64,000 nt of DNA from Candidatus Leptovillus affinis (GTDB taxonomy: Bacteria > Chloroflexota > Anaerolineae > Promineifilales > Promineifilaceae): assembly GCA_016705235.1 (NCBI GenBank), contig JADIYP010000006.1, forward strand, positions 124,001-188,000. Reading direction: 5' to 3'. The notes below the pieces were generated by a model. That model ran no database searches and was not told the DNA's origin. It saw only the letters and a list, made by a program, of their open reading frames with translations. This document shows, in pieces, positions 16,518 to 25,800 of the stretch (positions are counted from its first letter, which is position 1; the number at the start of each line of letters is the position of its first letter). The position numbers were made by a program, and so were the translations under genes.

Positions 16518-19500
16518 ATGAGCCGCCTAGCCATGCACTTTTTCGGGCAATTTCAGGTTACACAAGATGGACGGCCGTCCAGCGGCTGGCGCTACGACAA
16601 AGTACGCGCCCTGCTCGTCTACCTGGCCTGCGAAGCCCAACGAAGCCACTCGCGCGATGAACTGGCGGCCATGCTCTGGCCAGACAGCAGCAATACCGCT
16701 GCGCGTAAGAGTCTGCGGCAGGCCCTCACCATCCTGCGCGTGGTCATTGGCGACGACCTCGCTTCCCCGCCATATTTACTCATCACCCGCGAAACCCTGC
16801 AATTTAATCCCAACAGCGATTATTCGCTGGATGTGGCTGAGTTTTCGGCGCGGACGCGCCAATTTGAAACCCACGCCCACGCCGATTTGGCCAGATGCCC
16901 AGACTGCCTGGCTGGATTAAAAACGGCCGTCAGCCACTATCAAGGCGATTTGCTGGCCGGATTTTCGCTGCCAGAAAGCGTGCCGTTCGAGGAATGGCTG
17001 ATTTTCACGCGCGAGCGGCTGCGCCTGCAGGCCATCGAAGCGCTGGGAGAACTGGCCGCAGCCTTCGCCCAGCTTGGCAGCGACGATCTGGCCGTGCACA
17101 CGGCGCGTCACCAACTGGCTCTGGACCCCTGGAATGAGGAGGCTGCGCGCTTGTTGATGCGCACCTTGGCCCGGCGCGGGCAGCGCACGGCCGCCCTGGC
17201 CGAATACGAACGCTGTAAACGAATTTTGGCCAGCGATTTGGGCATCGAGCCTTCCCCGGAGACCACGGCCGTTTACCAACAAATTCGCGGCGAACGGCTT
17301 GCAGCGCCGCCGCCAGAACCCGTGCCGCCGGTTAATGCCGTCCTGCCCATGCCGCTGACTCATTTTGTCGGTCGAGAACGCGAAATTACGGCCGTGCAAG
17401 CGTTCTTGCGCCGCGATGACGTGCGCCTGCTGACCGTTTTGGGTCCGCCGGGCATCGGCAAAAGCCGTCTGGCAATTCAGGCGGCCCAGAAATTGCTCGA
17501 TTTTTTCCAGGGACAGGTCTATTTTGTGGCGCTGGCCGGCATCAGCGACCCGGCGCTGGTGATGGGGGCCATCGCCGAGACCCTGGGCGTTCCGGGCGGC
17601 AGCCGCAGCCCGGCCACCCTGCTGCGCCTGAAACGCGAGCTGCAAAACAAACGGGCGCTGCTGGTATTGGACAATTTTGAACAACTTTTGTCGGCGGCAA
17701 CGGCCGTGCTGGACCTGCTGCAAACCTGCCCCCAACTCAACATTTTGGTCACGTCGCGGGCGCCGCTGCGCCTGCGCGGCGAACAACGGTATGTGCTGCC
17801 GCCCCTGCCTTTGCCCGATCTGACCAGCGCGCCCGAATTGATGACGTTGGCGCAAAATCCGGCCGTCGCCCTGTTTGTGGAGCGGACACAGGCCATTTTG
17901 CCAGAATTTGAGCTGACGCCGGAAAACGCAACGGCCGTAGCCGCCATTTGCCGTCGCGTTGATGGGCTGCCGCTGGGCATCGAACTGGCCGCAGCCCGGG
18001 TGCGCCTGCTGCCGCCGCCCATGCTGCTCAACCAGCTCAACGACGCCTCTGGCAAAGCGCTGCGCTTGCTAAAAGATGGCGGGCGCGGCGCGACCAGCCA
18101 CCACCAAACCCTGCACCAGGCTATCCAGTGGAGTTATGAATTATTGGACGACGAGGCCAGGCGTTTGTTTGCCCGATTGGCGGTGTTTGTTTCCGGTTTT
18201 TATGTAGAAGCGGCGGAAGCTGTGTGCCAGATTGGGCCGGGCACGGTGGACCAGTTGGAAGGCATCGAGACATTGTACGACAACAACCTGCTCGTTGGCG
18301 GGGAAACGGCCGTACACGAAATCCGCTTCACCATGCTGCAAACCATCCGCGAATACGCGCTGGAAAGATTAACCCTCAACGGCGAAAGCAACTTGCTCAG
18401 AGGCCGGCATGCCGATTATTTTTTATCGCTGGCCAAAGTGGCCGCGACTGAAATTCCCGGACCCAATCAGGCCCTCTGGCTAAACCGGCTGGACCAGGAA
18501 CAAGACAACATGCGCGCCGCGCTGGAATGGGACATCGACCAATCGCCAGAACAGGGGCTGGAACTCACGCTGGCGCTGTTTCCGTTTTGGCACACCCGCG
18601 CCTATTTGCGCGAAGGGCGGCTGTGGCTGGAGCGGGCGCTGGCGGTGAATACGGCCGTTACCGTGTCCAGGGCGCGCGCGCTGGCGGCCGCCTCGCTGCT
18701 GGCCCAACGACAAGGCGATTACGCCCAGGCAGGCCATCTGGCCAAAGAAAGTGTGGCCCTCAGCCGCCAGTTGGGCAGCACCCAGGCATTGGCCTACGCC
18801 TTAAACAATTTAGGCATCGTGGCCATGTCGCTGGGCGACAATACCGCAGCGCGACAATTGGCTGAAGAAAGCCTGGCCCTGAGCCAAACCCTGGCTTCCG
18901 ATCTCGGCGTCAGCCGCGCGCTGATGATCATTGGGCAAGTAGCCTTGCACGAGGATCGTTTGACGGCGGCGCAGACGGCGCTGGGCGACAGCCTGGCATT
19001 TTGGGAGCAGGTGGGCGATCAGAAAAACGCCATTTTGTGCCTGGTGAACCTGGCGCGGACAAAGATGCTGCAAGGAGATTATAAACAGGCGACCCGGCTC
19101 ATCCAGGATGGCCTGATGCGCAGCCGGCAGGTAGGCGATCGGCAGTGGGAAATGATGGCGCAATGGACTTTGGGCGAAATCTGCTTTCAGGAGGGTGCGC
19201 ATGAACAATCGAACGCCTTGTTTGAAAGCTGCCTGGTACAGGCGCGGGACATCGGCGACCGGTATTTTGAGGCGTTATCCCTGAGCAAACTGGGGCTGCT
19301 GGGGCTTTATCGGCAGGAATGGGCTGCGGCCGAACGCGTTTTGCAGCACAGCCTGCGCCTGGCCGAACAGATTAACGCCCGGTGGTGCATTGCCGACGCC
19401 CGGAGTAATTTGGGACTGGCGGCCTTGTGGCAAAGCCGGCTAGCAGAGGCCGAAGCGCTGCTGCTGGACAGCCTGGGACTGTTTGCGGAGCAAGGGGACC

Positions 19501-19778
19501 GGGCAAACATGATTGTGACGCTGGAACGATTGGCGGGCACGGCCGTTGCCCAATCGCAGCCCGAACAAGCGGCCCAACTGCTAGGCACAACCGCCGCCCA
19601 CCGCGCGGCCCTGGAAAACCCCCTGCCGCCCAACGAAAAGCCCTACCACGATCACCTGCTGGCGGCTGTCCAGAGCCAGCTTGGCGAAAGCGCCTTTGCC
19701 GCCGCCTGGGCAGCGGGTGAAAGAGTAAGTCTGGCAACGGCCGTGCAAAACCAACGGTTGCCGCATCGCCTCATTTAA
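16518..19778 (+). CDS. BTAD/NB-ARC/TPR transcriptional regulator (SARP/AfsR-like)
   Basis: This 1086-residue cytoplasmic protein combines a DNA-binding front end with a signalling ATPase. Residues about 1-95 form an OmpR-like winged helix (DELAAMLWPDSSNTAARKSL). Residues about 100-255 form the bacterial transcriptional activation domain (GLKTAVSHYQGDLLAGF). The NB-ARC-like ATPase follows: Walker A GPPGIGKSRLA near 315, Walker B ALLVLDNFEQLL near 385, then GLPLGIELAAARV. Tetratricopeptide-like repeats cover about 700-1050. Such proteins oligomerise on ligand binding to activate transcription. A TTG at 16500 could add 6 residues, but the TATAAT at 16505-16510 would then be coding, so the ATG is preferred. 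The HAD gene starts 14 bases after its stop and is probably cotranscribed. Targets are unknown. Confidence 0.93.
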   Translation: MSRLAMHFFGQFQVTQDGRPSSGWRYDKVRALLVYLACEAQRSHSRDELAAMLWPDSSNTAARKSLRQALTILRVVIGDDLASPPYLLITRETLQFNPNSDYSLDVAEFSARTRQFETHAHADLARCPDCLAGLKTAVSHYQGDLLAGFSLPESVPFEEWLIFTRERLRLQAIEALGELAAAFAQLGSDDLAVHTARHQLALDPWNEEAARLLMRTLARRGQRTAALAEYERCKRILASDLGIEPSPETTAVYQQIRGERLAAPPPEPVPPVNAVLPMPLTHFVGREREITAVQAFLRRDDVRLLTVLGPPGIGKSRLAIQAAQKLLDFFQGQVYFVALAGISDPALVMGAIAETLGVPGGSRSPATLLRLKRELQNKRALLVLDNFEQLLSAATAVLDLLQTCPQLNILVTSRAPLRLRGEQRYVLPPLPLPDLTSAPELMTLAQNPAVALFVERTQAILPEFELTPENATAVAAICRRVDGLPLGIELAAARVRLLPPPMLLNQLNDASGKALRLLKDGGRGATSHHQTLHQAIQWSYELLDDEARRLFARLAVFVSGFYVEAAEAVCQIGPGTVDQLEGIETLYDNNLLVGGETAVHEIRFTMLQTIREYALERLTLNGESNLLRGRHADYFLSLAKVAATEIPGPNQALWLNRLDQEQDNMRAALEWDIDQSPEQGLELTLALFPFWHTRAYLREGRLWLERALAVNTAVTVSRARALAAASLLAQRQGDYAQAGHLAKESVALSRQLGSTQALAYALNNLGIVAMSLGDNTAARQLAEESLALSQTLASDLGVSRALMIIGQVALHEDRLTAAQTALGDSLAFWEQVGDQKNAILCLVNLARTKMLQGDYKQATRLIQDGLMRSRQVGDRQWEMMAQWTLGEICFQEGAHEQSNALFESCLVQARDIGDRYFEALSLSKLGLLGLYRQEWAAAERVLQHSLRLAEQINARWCIADARSNLGLAALWQSRLAEAEALLLDSLGLFAEQGDRANMIVTLERLAGTAVAQSQPEQAAQLLGTTAAHRAALENPLPPNEKPYHDHLLAAVQSQLGESAFAAAWAAGERVSLATAVQNQRLPHRLI

Positions 19779-19792
19779 CGCAAAATAACCCC

Positions 19793-20500
19793 ATGACACA
19801 TCCAATTCATACCATCGCCTTCGACGGCGACGACACACTCTGGCATAACGAATCGCTTTATGCCCTGACCCAAGAAAAATTCGCCGCGCTGCTCTCGCCT
19901 TATCATGACGCGGCCTGGGTCGAGAAAAAATTGTACGAAACCGAGATGCACAACATGCGCATTTACGGCTATGGCCTGAAAGCGATGACCCTGTCGATGA
20001 TCGAAACAGCCATCGACCTGACCGAAGGCCGCATCCGAGGTTACGAAATCCAGCAAATTATCGACGCGGCCAAAGCCATTCGCCAGGCCAAAATTGCCCT
20101 GCTTGATGGCGCAGCGGCAGCCGTGGCCGCCTTATCCGGCCAGTATCGCCTGATGCTGATCACCAAAGGGGACTTGCTAGACCAGGAAGCCAAAATTGCC
20201 GGTTCCGGCCTGGCCGATTATTTTGACGAGGTGGAGATTGTAAGCGAAAAAACGGCCGTAACCTATCAAACCATTTTCGCCAAATACCAGATTCCGCCAG
20301 AGCGTTTTCTGATGGTTGGCAATTCGCTCAAATCGGACGTGCTGCCGGTGGTGGAATTAGGCGGCGTGGGAGTTCATGTGCCTTACCACATCACCTGGGA
20401 ACATGAGGCAATGCGGGAAACGGAAGGGGAAACGGCCGTTTACCACACCCTGACCAATATCAGCCAGCTCCCAAAGCTGGTCGCCCACCTGACCGCCTAA
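19793..20500 (+). CDS. HAD-superfamily hydrolase
   Basis: This 235-residue cytoplasmic protein is a haloacid-dehalogenase-fold phosphatase. Motif I is FDGDDTLWHNE with the nucleophile Asp11 and acid/base Asp13. Motif II is LITKG near residue 123. Motif IV is GNSLKSDVLP near residue 177, which places the metal-binding Asp. The cap between residues 20 and 105 is helical (C1 type). All catalytic motifs are intact. The gene follows the SARP-type regulator by 14 bases and may share its transcript. The substrate cannot be read from sequence; small phosphorylated metabolites or nucleotides are typical for the family. Confidence 0.9.
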   Translation: MTHPIHTIAFDGDDTLWHNESLYALTQEKFAALLSPYHDAAWVEKKLYETEMHNMRIYGYGLKAMTLSMIETAIDLTEGRIRGYEIQQIIDAAKAIRQAKIALLDGAAAAVAALSGQYRLMLITKGDLLDQEAKIAGSGLADYFDEVEIVSEKTAVTYQTIFAKYQIPPERFLMVGNSLKSDVLPVVELGGVGVHVPYHITWEHEAMRETEGETAVYHTLTNISQLPKLVAHLTA

Positions 20501-20689
20501 ATTGCGCCATCCTGCCAGGCAAACGAGAGCAGAAAGGTCTTGACCTCCAGCCTGACATCGGCTATCGTAAATTTGTGGGAGCGCCACCAATATTTCCAAT
20601 CTAAAGATTCAGGCAAAAATGAGCCAGCAGCGGCCTTGTGCAAGTAACGGCCGTGCATAATCTTGACCTATACAAAAAAGGAGAATTAA
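20501..20689. other. Intergenic region upstream of the ferritin-like gene
   Basis: A weak promoter candidate, TTGACC (20540-20545), 17 bases, TATCGT (20563-20568), is the only signal apart from one ACGGCCGT copy and the AAAGGAG ribosome-binding site of the next gene. Confidence 0.35.
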
Positions 20690-21115
20690 ATGGACAAGCA
20701 AACTTTAATCGATCATCTGAACGAGGACCTGGCCAGCGAATTTGGGGCCATCATCCAATACATCACCTACGCCGCTAAGGCCACCGGCCCATTCCGGCCC
20801 CAACTGGCCCAATTTTTCCTCACCGAAGTAGCCGATGAGCAGCTTCATGCCCAATTCCTGGCCAACAAAATCGTCGCTATGGGCGGCGAACCCACAACAA
20901 CAGCCAATCCAGTGCCCGCAGCAGCCACCAATCGCGCCATGCTAGAAGCCGTTCTGGCCGCCGAACTTGAAGCTGGTCGTGGCTACACAAAACGCGCCCA
21001 AGAAGCCGAAGCCTACGGCGACAAAGGTCTGGTCGTAGCGTTAGAAGATATGATCCGGGATGAAATGGGCCATTCGGAAGAAACCGAGCGCATGCTGCGC
21101 GATTGGCCTCTGTAA
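20690..21115 (+). CDS. Ferritin-like diiron-domain protein
   Basis: The 141-residue protein is a four-helix bundle of the ferritin-like superfamily, closest in look to bacterioferritin/Dps-like or rubrerythrin-like single-domain proteins. The pattern is Glu in DLASEFGAIIQY, then an ExxH-type motif in ADEQLHAQFL, then Glu in LEAGRGYTKRAQEAE and the paired IRDEMGHSEETERM. These are the ligands of a diiron site, so iron storage or peroxide reduction in the cytoplasm is likely. It lacks the rubredoxin domain of rubrerythrin. The ATG has a strong AAAGGAG site 7 bases upstream. It is monocistronic, followed by an inverted repeat and an intrinsic terminator. Confidence 0.88.
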   Translation: MDKQTLIDHLNEDLASEFGAIIQYITYAAKATGPFRPQLAQFFLTEVADEQLHAQFLANKIVAMGGEPTTTANPVPAAATNRAMLEAVLAAELEAGRGYTKRAQEAEAYGDKGLVVALEDMIRDEMGHSEETERMLRDWPL

Positions 21116-21140
21116 AAGCAAAAACCCAACAGAGCGGCAA

Positions 21141-21171
21141 GATTGGTCCAATCGCTGAGATTGGACCAATC
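21141..21171. repeat. GATTGGTCCAAT inverted repeat (family C)
   Basis: Twelve-base arms GATTGGTCCAAT and ATTGGACCAATC surround a 7-base loop. It is one of at least three copies in the window (also 42755-42788 and 45772-45804), all immediately next to gene ends. Confidence 0.85.
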
Positions 21172-21190
21172 CGAATAACACAAGCAGTAG

Positions 21191-21217
21191 AAAAAAGGCG
21201 TTCACACGCCTTTTTTG
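21191..21217. terminator. Bidirectional intrinsic terminator
   Basis: AAAAAAGGCGT (21191-21201) and ACGCCTTTTTT (21206-21216) form an 11-bp stem with a four-base loop, flanked by A and T runs so that it can act in both directions. It ends the ferritin-like transcript. Confidence 0.9.
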
Positions 21218-21262
21218 TGGGTGGGATACGGCCGTCTCCTCTATACTTCCGCTCATCAAACC

Positions 21263-21291
21263 TTGACAAAACCCCTCGTTTACACTATCCT
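21263..21291 (+). promoter_or_regulatory. Sigma70-type promoter of the recombinase-like gene
   Basis: A consensus TTGACA (21263-21268) is followed after 17 bases by TATCCT (21286-21291). The start site would be near 21298, about 30 bases before the ATG at 21328, which has a GAGGAG site 9-14 bases upstream. Confidence 0.8.
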
Positions 21292-21327
21292 GGTAAATAC
21301 TATGCGAAAGCGAGAGGAGCATAAGGG

Positions 21328-22287
21328 ATGACTGATAATCAACAACCGCAATTGTTCTCAAAGAGCGAACTGCCGACAGAGCCACCCGGTTCCCAGCCCC
21401 TACTGACGGCCGATGCCTCCATCCAGGCCGCGTTGGGATTATTCGAAAACCACATGCGCGGCGAAGGCTTTGCCCTGAATACCCGCAAGGCATTTACCAG
21501 CGATATTCGCCTCCTGGGCAAATATCTGGGAATCGGCCAGCCCATTGGCAGCATCGGCACAAAAAACCTGAACGATTTTCTCGATTGGCTGCTCAACGAG
21601 CGCGGCGTGCCCTGCAGCGGCAAGTCATATGCACGCCGCGTCACCACGCTAAAGGTGTTCTTCTCGTGGTTACACGAAGCAGGCGTCTTGCCCAATGATC
21701 CCTCAGCGGCCGTCATTCAAAAAAGTGTCAAAAGTCCACTGCCCACACTGCCCACGGAAACCGACCTGGAAAAAGCGCTGGCAGTTTCTCGCGCCATCAT
21801 GACCGGCAGCGACACACGGAAACCAGATGCGCGGCCCCATCTCCTGCTCTCTCTGCTGCTGCAAACGGGCATCAAAAAATCTGAAGCCATGGCCATCGTG
21901 CCCAACCATGTCGATCGCAGCAGCCCGGAACAGCCGGTTTTATTCATCCGTTATGCCAATCCGCGCCTGCGCTACAAAGAACGCAAGGTGTATCTAACGC
22001 CGGACTGGCTGGACGTATTGGACAAATACATGGCGCAGTACCAGCCACCGGACACGATTTTTACCTGCACGCCTCGTAATTTGGAATATATTCTGCGCGA
22101 TGTTGGGGATGAGGCAGGGCTGGAAAGAGGGCTGCTATCTTTTGAGAACTTACGCTGGTGCGCTGCCCTGCGCGACTGGCGAAACAAGGAAGAAGCGGAC
22201 GACATCCGTCAAAAACTTGGGCTTTCGAAAATTACCTGGCGAGATACAAAAGCAAAACTGGAAAAGCTGGCCGAGCCACAGGCATAA
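21328..22287 (+). CDS. Tyrosine-recombinase-fold protein lacking catalytic residues
   Basis: The 319-residue protein has the two-domain layout of XerC/XerD-type recombinases: an N-terminal SAM-like DNA-binding domain (about 30-125, LGLFENHMRGEGFALNTRKA) and a C-terminal domain to 319. By eye alignment the active site is not conserved. The first Arg of the usual GLRxSE is Lys (TGIKKSEAMAI). The HxLRH box reads ENLRW, keeping only the second Arg. The LGH box is LGL. The nucleophilic Tyr position has no Tyr. It is therefore probably a DNA-binding protein derived from a recombinase. It has its own strong promoter and no phage or transposon neighbours, so this is more likely a domesticated gene than a mobile element. 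Confidence 0.82.
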   Translation: MTDNQQPQLFSKSELPTEPPGSQPLLTADASIQAALGLFENHMRGEGFALNTRKAFTSDIRLLGKYLGIGQPIGSIGTKNLNDFLDWLLNERGVPCSGKSYARRVTTLKVFFSWLHEAGVLPNDPSAAVIQKSVKSPLPTLPTETDLEKALAVSRAIMTGSDTRKPDARPHLLLSLLLQTGIKKSEAMAIVPNHVDRSSPEQPVLFIRYANPRLRYKERKVYLTPDWLDVLDKYMAQYQPPDTIFTCTPRNLEYILRDVGDEAGLERGLLSFENLRWCAALRDWRNKEEADDIRQKLGLSKITWRDTKAKLEKLAEPQA

Positions 22288-22298
22288 TCAATTGCGAT

Positions 22299-22333
22299 AG
22301 ACCCGAAGGGTTTTCAGAAAACCCATCGGGTCT
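22299..22333. terminator. Family A hairpin between convergent genes
   Basis: AGACCCGAAGGGTTTT and AAAACCCATCGGGTCT form an imperfect 16-bp stem, 12 bases after the recombinase-like stop and 12 bases before the end of the convergent gene at 22345. It probably works as a shared terminator. Confidence 0.7.
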
Positions 22334-22344
22334 GCCACCCGTTT

Positions 22345-22716
22345 CTATTGTTCTCCAACTCGCGTGGCGTCAAACGTTTTTACCAATTTGTGCACATCCA
22401 TCCGCTCGGTTTCGGGCGTGGCGTAATAGACAACGGCCGTTACCTCATACCGCTGCGTTGGTTCTTTATCACGCAAGTGCATGGTCAATGAAAAATTCGT
22501 TTCTATCGTCTCGATGACGTTCAACCAGCCAGCCGGCTCGCCCCTTTCGTTTACCACGCGCACTTCAATACACGGTTTTTCTAAAAATGGGGTCAGGTTA
22601 AAGCCAACGGCCACGCGACGGCCGTCTGGGTACACATACAACCCCAAATCATTCAACCGCACATCCTCGCGTGACTTTGGCGTTTCCAGTGGATTATCAA
22701 AAAATTGAATCTGCAT
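22345..22716 (-). CDS. Conserved protein of unknown function, predicted beta-rich
   Basis: This 123-residue protein was not recognised. Alternating hydrophobic strands (GLYVYPDGRRVAVGFNLTPF, CIEVRVVNERGEPAGWLNVIE, RYEVTAVVYYATPETERM) suggest a single beta-sandwich domain. There is no signal peptide, so it is probably cytoplasmic. The ATG at 22716 follows a GAGAGG sequence at a suitable distance. An overlapping ATG five bases upstream is out of frame. It lies downstream of mfd on the same strand, separated by a TAACAGC repeat tract, so cotranscription with mfd is possible but unproven. Confidence 0.7.
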   Translation of the reverse strand: MQIQFFDNPLETPKSREDVRLNDLGLYVYPDGRRVAVGFNLTPFLEKPCIEVRVVNERGEPAGWLNVIETIETNFSLTMHLRDKEPTQRYEVTAVVYYATPETERMDVHKLVKTFDATRVGEQ

Positions 22717-22757
22717 TCCATCCTCTCTGTTCCGTGTGCGTCACCCCGTGTTCCATA

Positions 22758-22807
22758 AACAGCTAACAGCTAACAGCTAACAGCTAACAGCTTAACAGCT
22801 TACAGCT
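22758..22807. repeat. TAACAGC tandem repeat (family D) at the end of mfd
   Basis: At least five head-to-tail copies of AGCTAAC/TAACAGC end inside the mfd 3' end and provide its stop codon (complement of TTA at 22800-22802). Confidence 0.85.
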
Positions 22808-25800
22808 CGCGGCTCGCACTCACACCCCAAGTCTCCAACTTTTCCAACACCTGCACCAGAGCAACCTGCCACTCATGGGTGCTGAGTTCGCGCGGCATCC
22901 AGACGGCCGATTTGCTCACGCGCACCTGGTTGCCAAGATAACGCTGCAAGCGATAACGGTCCAGGTTATCCAGCTCGTTAACGCGAATTTTGATCTGGCC
23001 GGATTCGGTGGTAACGGCCGTTACCCTCGCCCGCTGGGCCAATGCCTTAATCCGCAGTTGATACAACAAATTATCCACCGGGTCCGGTATCGGTCCAAAA
23101 CGGTCCGCCAGTTCGGCCGCCATCCCGTCGATTTCGGCCAATTTATCCAACAGCGCCATGCGCCGGTACAGGCGCAGCCGCAGCGACGCATCCGGCACAT
23201 AATCGGGCGGCACATAAGCCGCCAACGGCAAATCGATCAACACCGCCTCAGGAATCTCCGTAGGGATGGCCTCGCCCGCTTCAATCGCCCTGCGCTTCTT
23301 CACCGCGTTGGTCAACAGCCGCGTATACAAATCAAAGCCAACGGCCGAAATATGACCACTCTGCGACGCACCCAACAAATCGCCCGCGCCGCGAATCTCC
23401 ATGTCGCGCATGGCGATGGTATACCCGGCGCCCAGTTCCGTATTTTCGGCCAGCGTCTCCAGGCGCGCCTGGGCATCGGGCGTAATCCGCCGCCATGGGG
23501 CATGGAAAAAGTAGGCATAGGCGCGGCGAACGCCCCGCCCCACTCGTCCGCGAAGCTGATACAACTGCGAAAGACCAAACTGCTCCGCCCGATCCACAAT
23601 CAACGTGTTGGCGTTAGGGAAGTCCAACCCACTCTCGATGATGGTTGTAGACAGCAAAATGTCGATGTTGCCCTCGGCAAAGTCGAGCATGATTTGCTCC
23701 AACTGCCGCTCGCTCATCTGACCATGCCCCACCGCCAAACGAGCTTCAGGAACCAGAGCAGCCAGCCGTTGGCGCATGATGTCGATGGTTTGCACGCGGT
23801 TATGGACAAAAAACACCTGCCCGCCCCGGTCCAATTCGCGCAAGATAGCGCCCTTCAGCCGAGTTTCATCTACCTCGCCCACGTAGGTCTGCACGGGCAG
23901 CCGCTCGGCCGGCGCGGTGTCGATGACGCTGATGTCGCGCACGCCGGTCAGGCTCATGTACATGGTGCGAGGGATGGGCGTGGCCGTCATCGTCAGCACA
24001 TCCACTTCAGTGCGCCACTGCTTGAGCTTTTCCTTGTGGGCCACGCCAAAACGCTGCTCCTCGTCGATGATGACCAGACCCAAATCCTTAAAGGAAACAT
24101 CGTCGGACAACAGGCGGTGTGTGCCGATGATGATGTCTACCGAGCCTTTGCGCAGATTTTTGACGATGCGGTCTTGCTGCCCGGCCGTGCGGAAACGGGA
24201 CAACATTTCCACCTTCACCGGAAATGGAGCCAGACGCTCCTTAAAGGTCTTGAAGTGCTGCTGCGCCAAAATCGTCGTCGGTACAAGGATGGCGACCTGC
24301 TTATTGTCTAGCACGGCCTTAAAGGCAGCACGCAAGGCGACTTCGGTCTTGCCATACCCTACGTCACCACAGACCAATCGGTCCATGGGACGGGCTGTTT
24401 CCATGTCGGCCTTCACTTCGGCAATCACGCGCAGTTGGTCTTCCGTTTCCCGGTACGGGAAACTGGCTTCCAATTCGGCTTGCCATTCGTCGTCGGCGGG
24501 GAAGGCGTGGCCGTCGATAGACTCGCGGGCGGCGTAAAGTTCTAACAGTTCGCCGGCCAATTCGTCGGCGGCTTCCTGGGCTTTGGCTTTGGTGGCCGTC
24601 CAGGTCTTTTCGCCCAGGCGGTGGACAGCGGGCGGCCGTTCGTCCGAACCAATCCATTTGCCCAGGCGATCGGCGTGGTGAACGGGTACGTAGAGTACGT
24701 CGCTGTTGGCGTATTGCACCAGCAGATATTCACGCTCCATACCACCCACAGAACGGGAGACCAATCCCATGAATTTGCCGATGCCATATTCCAGATGCAC
24801 CACATAATCCCCGGCAGTAATGTCGGCGAAGTAAGTTTCGGGCGCGGTCGGACGGGTGTGCTGCCAGCGGCGCGGCGCGGGACGGCTCCAGCCGAATATT
24901 TCGGCATCGCTGAGCAAATCCAGCAGGATTTTATTGTCTTCGCGGCGTACAAGATTAAACCCTTCGCCGATTGCGCCGTGAACAAAGGTGAGAGTGCCGG
25001 GGTCGGGCAGCATGGGCAGGCTTTCGACGGCGTGGGCCTGGGCGGCGGCGTTGGGCAGCAGCAGCGACGATGTGGCATCCCGATTTTCATCGCGCCAAAG
25101 TTCGGCCAGGCGGGCCGCCTGCAAACTGACCACAACGACGCGGTCGTTTTCGACGCGTGTTTGTTTGAGTTGGGTCAGCAGGGGGCGCATTTGACCGCCG
25201 TAGCGCGGCCCCGGCTCGAACGCGTCGGCCAGGCCGCCAAAGGGTCTTTCGGTGGTTTCCGGTCCTTCGCCCAGAATGAGCGGCTGCCACCAGGCCAGGT
25301 CTGGCTCGATGATGGGCCAATCAAAAATGGGCGAGGGATAATCTGGGGGCAGCATGGGCTGTTCGGCGGCGATCTGGTTGGCGTGCTGGTCTAATTCGGA
25401 CACGGCCGTTAACAATTCGCGCCAATCGTCCACCACCACCAGGGCATTTTCCGGCAAATAATCCAGCAGCGTTACCGGCTGGGCATAGATGAGGGGCAGG
25501 TAAAATTCCAGGTGGGCAAAGATACGGCCGTTACGCAAATCGGCAATATCATCGCGCCAGGATGGCAAATTCCCTTCCGCCGGTAATTCATCATCCGGGA
25601 TGGACAGGCCATAACCCTGAGCGACGCCGGGCAGCGCCTCGCGGGCCGGCGGCACAATAATGCCGGTTTCTTGCGCGGCCTTGTCCATTTCCAGCGAGCG
25701 CTGGGTAGCCAGATCAAAGTAGCGCATCGTGTCGATCTCGTCGCCAAACAACTCAATGCGCACCGGAAAAGCTGAGGACGGCGGGAAAATATCCACAATG

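Noticed and set aside
22875..24311. A 478-codon plus-strand frame across mfd
   Set aside because: It is the antisense shadow of mfd, whose minus-strand product has every family motif. Its composition is low in hydrophobic strands and lacks a start signal.
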